Part shown: piece by piece, positions 58,105-58,950 of the stretch
How positions within the stretch are numbered: position 1 is the stretch's first letter
How the letters are laid out: each line of letters begins with the position of its first letter
Source: an uncultured Clostridium sp.
Lineage (GTDB): Bacteria > Bacillota > Clostridia > TANB77 > CAG-508
Direction of reading: 5' to 3'
Length of the DNA stretch: 58,950 bases
Assembly: GCA_900556975.1 (NCBI GenBank)
Contig: USQZ01000005.1
Span: 1 to 58,950, forward strand
Position numbers and translations under genes: made by a program
The notes under the pieces: generated by a model
What the model was told of the DNA's origin: nothing
Database searches by the model: none
The model's input: only the letters and a program-made list of their open reading frames with translations

Positions 58105-58458
58105 TTAAATTGTTGAAACAACAGTAGGTGCCAAGTAACTAAAATACGGAATGTTTCGCAATATTCCAAATAAACAAACTAAAATAAGAATTATGTATAA
58201 AATTAAATTTGAAATCTGACAATCTCTTTTTAAAATAAATTTGTAAAAAATACAATATAAAATAAGTGGTATATAAATTATTATTAGTACATTATATCTA
58301 AGAGCTTGATATATATTAAGGTGCAATAGTGCAAATACAGCACGTGTAAATCCGCAGCCTGGACAATAGAAATTAGTTATTTTATAAAAAAAACAAGGAA
58401 TTCCAAATATATACATAAGCAATATAACTAGAATTCCTAAAAATAAAGTCAATAGCAT
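58105..58458 (-). CDS. DUF2752 membrane protein
   Basis: A 117-residue protein with three hydrophobic helices. ITNFYCPGCGFTRAVFALLHLNI near residue 28 (CPGCGxTRA) is the DUF2752 signature. I chose the ATG at 58458, two bases after the stop of the upstream gene; a TTG at 58476 would give six more residues. Function unknown; the CPGCG motif may bind metal or be redox-active. The pair with DUF4234 is common. Confidence 0.87.
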   Translation of the reverse strand: MLLTLFLGILVILLMYIFGIPCFFYKITNFYCPGCGFTRAVFALLHLNIYQALRYNVLIIIYIPLILYCIFYKFILKRDCQISNLILYIILILVCLFGILRNIPYFSYLAPTVVSTI

Positions 58459-58459
58459 A

Positions 58460-58807
58460 TTATTGTTGTTGTGCAATCTTGTTTAAGTCTGATTGAACTA
58501 TAATATAAGTTATTATTGCAAGTCCAAATATAGAACAAATTAAACAAATTGCAGAATTATCACTAATTGCTAATCCTTTTTTCTGTCCAGCTTCATATAC
58601 TTCTTTTGCAACTTTATAATTCCAGTATAGTCCATAAATACCACAAGTAATTATTGTGAATATAAGAGACTTTATTCCTGAAAAGTCTGGATCATCATTA
58701 GCTCTTGCTGTATCATCAGTTAAAGTACAGAACCAATAGATTCCATAAATACCACATGTTATAATTGACAAAAGAATACATAAAACGATATTTCTTTCCT
58801 TAATCAT
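58460..58807 (-). CDS. DUF4234 membrane protein
   Basis: A 115-residue protein with three transmembrane helices and the duplicated motif SIITCGIYGIYWFCTL (near residue 14) and TIITCGIYGLYWNYKVA (near residue 52), typical of DUF4234. Function unknown. It is preceded by GGGGAGGTATATATTT. It is encoded directly before DUF2752. The remaining 140 bp to the window end show no gene. Confidence 0.88.
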   Translation of the reverse strand: MIKERNIVLCILLSIITCGIYGIYWFCTLTDDTARANDDPDFSGIKSLIFTIITCGIYGLYWNYKVAKEVYEAGQKKGLAISDNSAICLICSIFGLAIITYIIVQSDLNKIAQQQ

Positions 58808-58950
58808 AAATATATACCTCCCCTTTTATTTATAGAATTAGAATAATATATAATTCGACAAAAAGCAATCTATTTGAACAAAAAATTTAAAAAATATTAG
58901 CATAAATAATATGTGGGAAAATATAAATAAAAAATAGACAAAAGAAACAC

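Overview
The window is a chromosomal segment of a very A+T-rich, endospore-forming member of the Clostridia (Bacillota). This is supported by spo0A, sigE-spoIIGA, yqfC-yqfD and a PdaA-type cortex deacetylase, by the cell-division order murA-ftsQ/divIB-DUF881-DUF881-sbp and ftsA-ftsZ-spoIIGA-sigE, by a serine T-box, by a glmS ribozyme, and by the classic yqfD-ybeY-era-yqzL-recO order. Genus and species cannot be named from the sequence alone. Most of the window is core chromosome. No transposase, phage gene, CRISPR array, tRNA or rRNA was seen.

Layout. 1-12.5 kb (minus strand): the str operon rpsL-rpsG-fusA (fusA cut by the window edge), preceded by trmFO, a 694-residue coiled-coil protein of unknown function, deoD, spo0A, a YigZ protein, an HI0933-type flavoprotein, a PLP enzyme and a WG-repeat protein. 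12.6-17 kb: feoA (plus), then the division/wall cluster murA-ftsQ-DUF881-DUF881-sbp (minus). 17.3-22.4 kb: two LemA modules (LemA-TPM and DUF3137-LemA) around feoB. 22.8-29 kb: a Pr6Pr-like membrane protein, MazF, a GerS/LolA-like lipoprotein candidate, sigE, spoIIGA, ftsZ, ftsA. 29.2-33.2 kb: dusB, rodA, minE, minD. 33.4-37.3 kb (plus): a membrane-anchored unknown and a four-subunit 2-oxoacid:ferredoxin oxidoreductase operon. 37.4-40.1 kb (minus): engB, serS, DUF1653 behind a Ser T-box. 40.2-48.8 kb: an NMNAT-like protein, DUF2508, glmS with its ribozyme, hpt, uvrC, an rRNA-methyltransferase-like gene, a RluA-type pseudouridine synthase. 49-50.3 kb: an orphan GHKL sensor kinase. 50.5-58 kb (plus): pdaA and the yqfC-to-recO operon. 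58.1-58.8 kb (minus): DUF2752 and DUF4234 membrane proteins.

The most unusual content lies between the genes. Nearly every long intergenic gap carries one or more copies of at least five families of foldback repeats (called A to E here), each about 100-190 bp. Arms of different copies differ in sequence, but the two arms within a copy still match, and several changes are compensatory. This suggests selection on, or copying through, a folded RNA or single-stranded DNA. Some copies contain a stop codon or the last codons of a gene, sit inside an operon (por), or sit between a T-box terminator and its gene. No autonomous partner is visible here.

Other points of interest are four nearly helically phased TTTTGTAA repeats just downstream of the ftsA promoter, MinE with a long acidic tail containing an AT-hook-like motif, an unknown helical protein in the place usually held by phoH, a one-base frameshift in the glycine-rich tail of a TPM protein, and overlapping divergent promoters at minD. 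Coordinates of promoters and repeats come from reading by eye. Family assignments rest on recognised motifs, without database searches.
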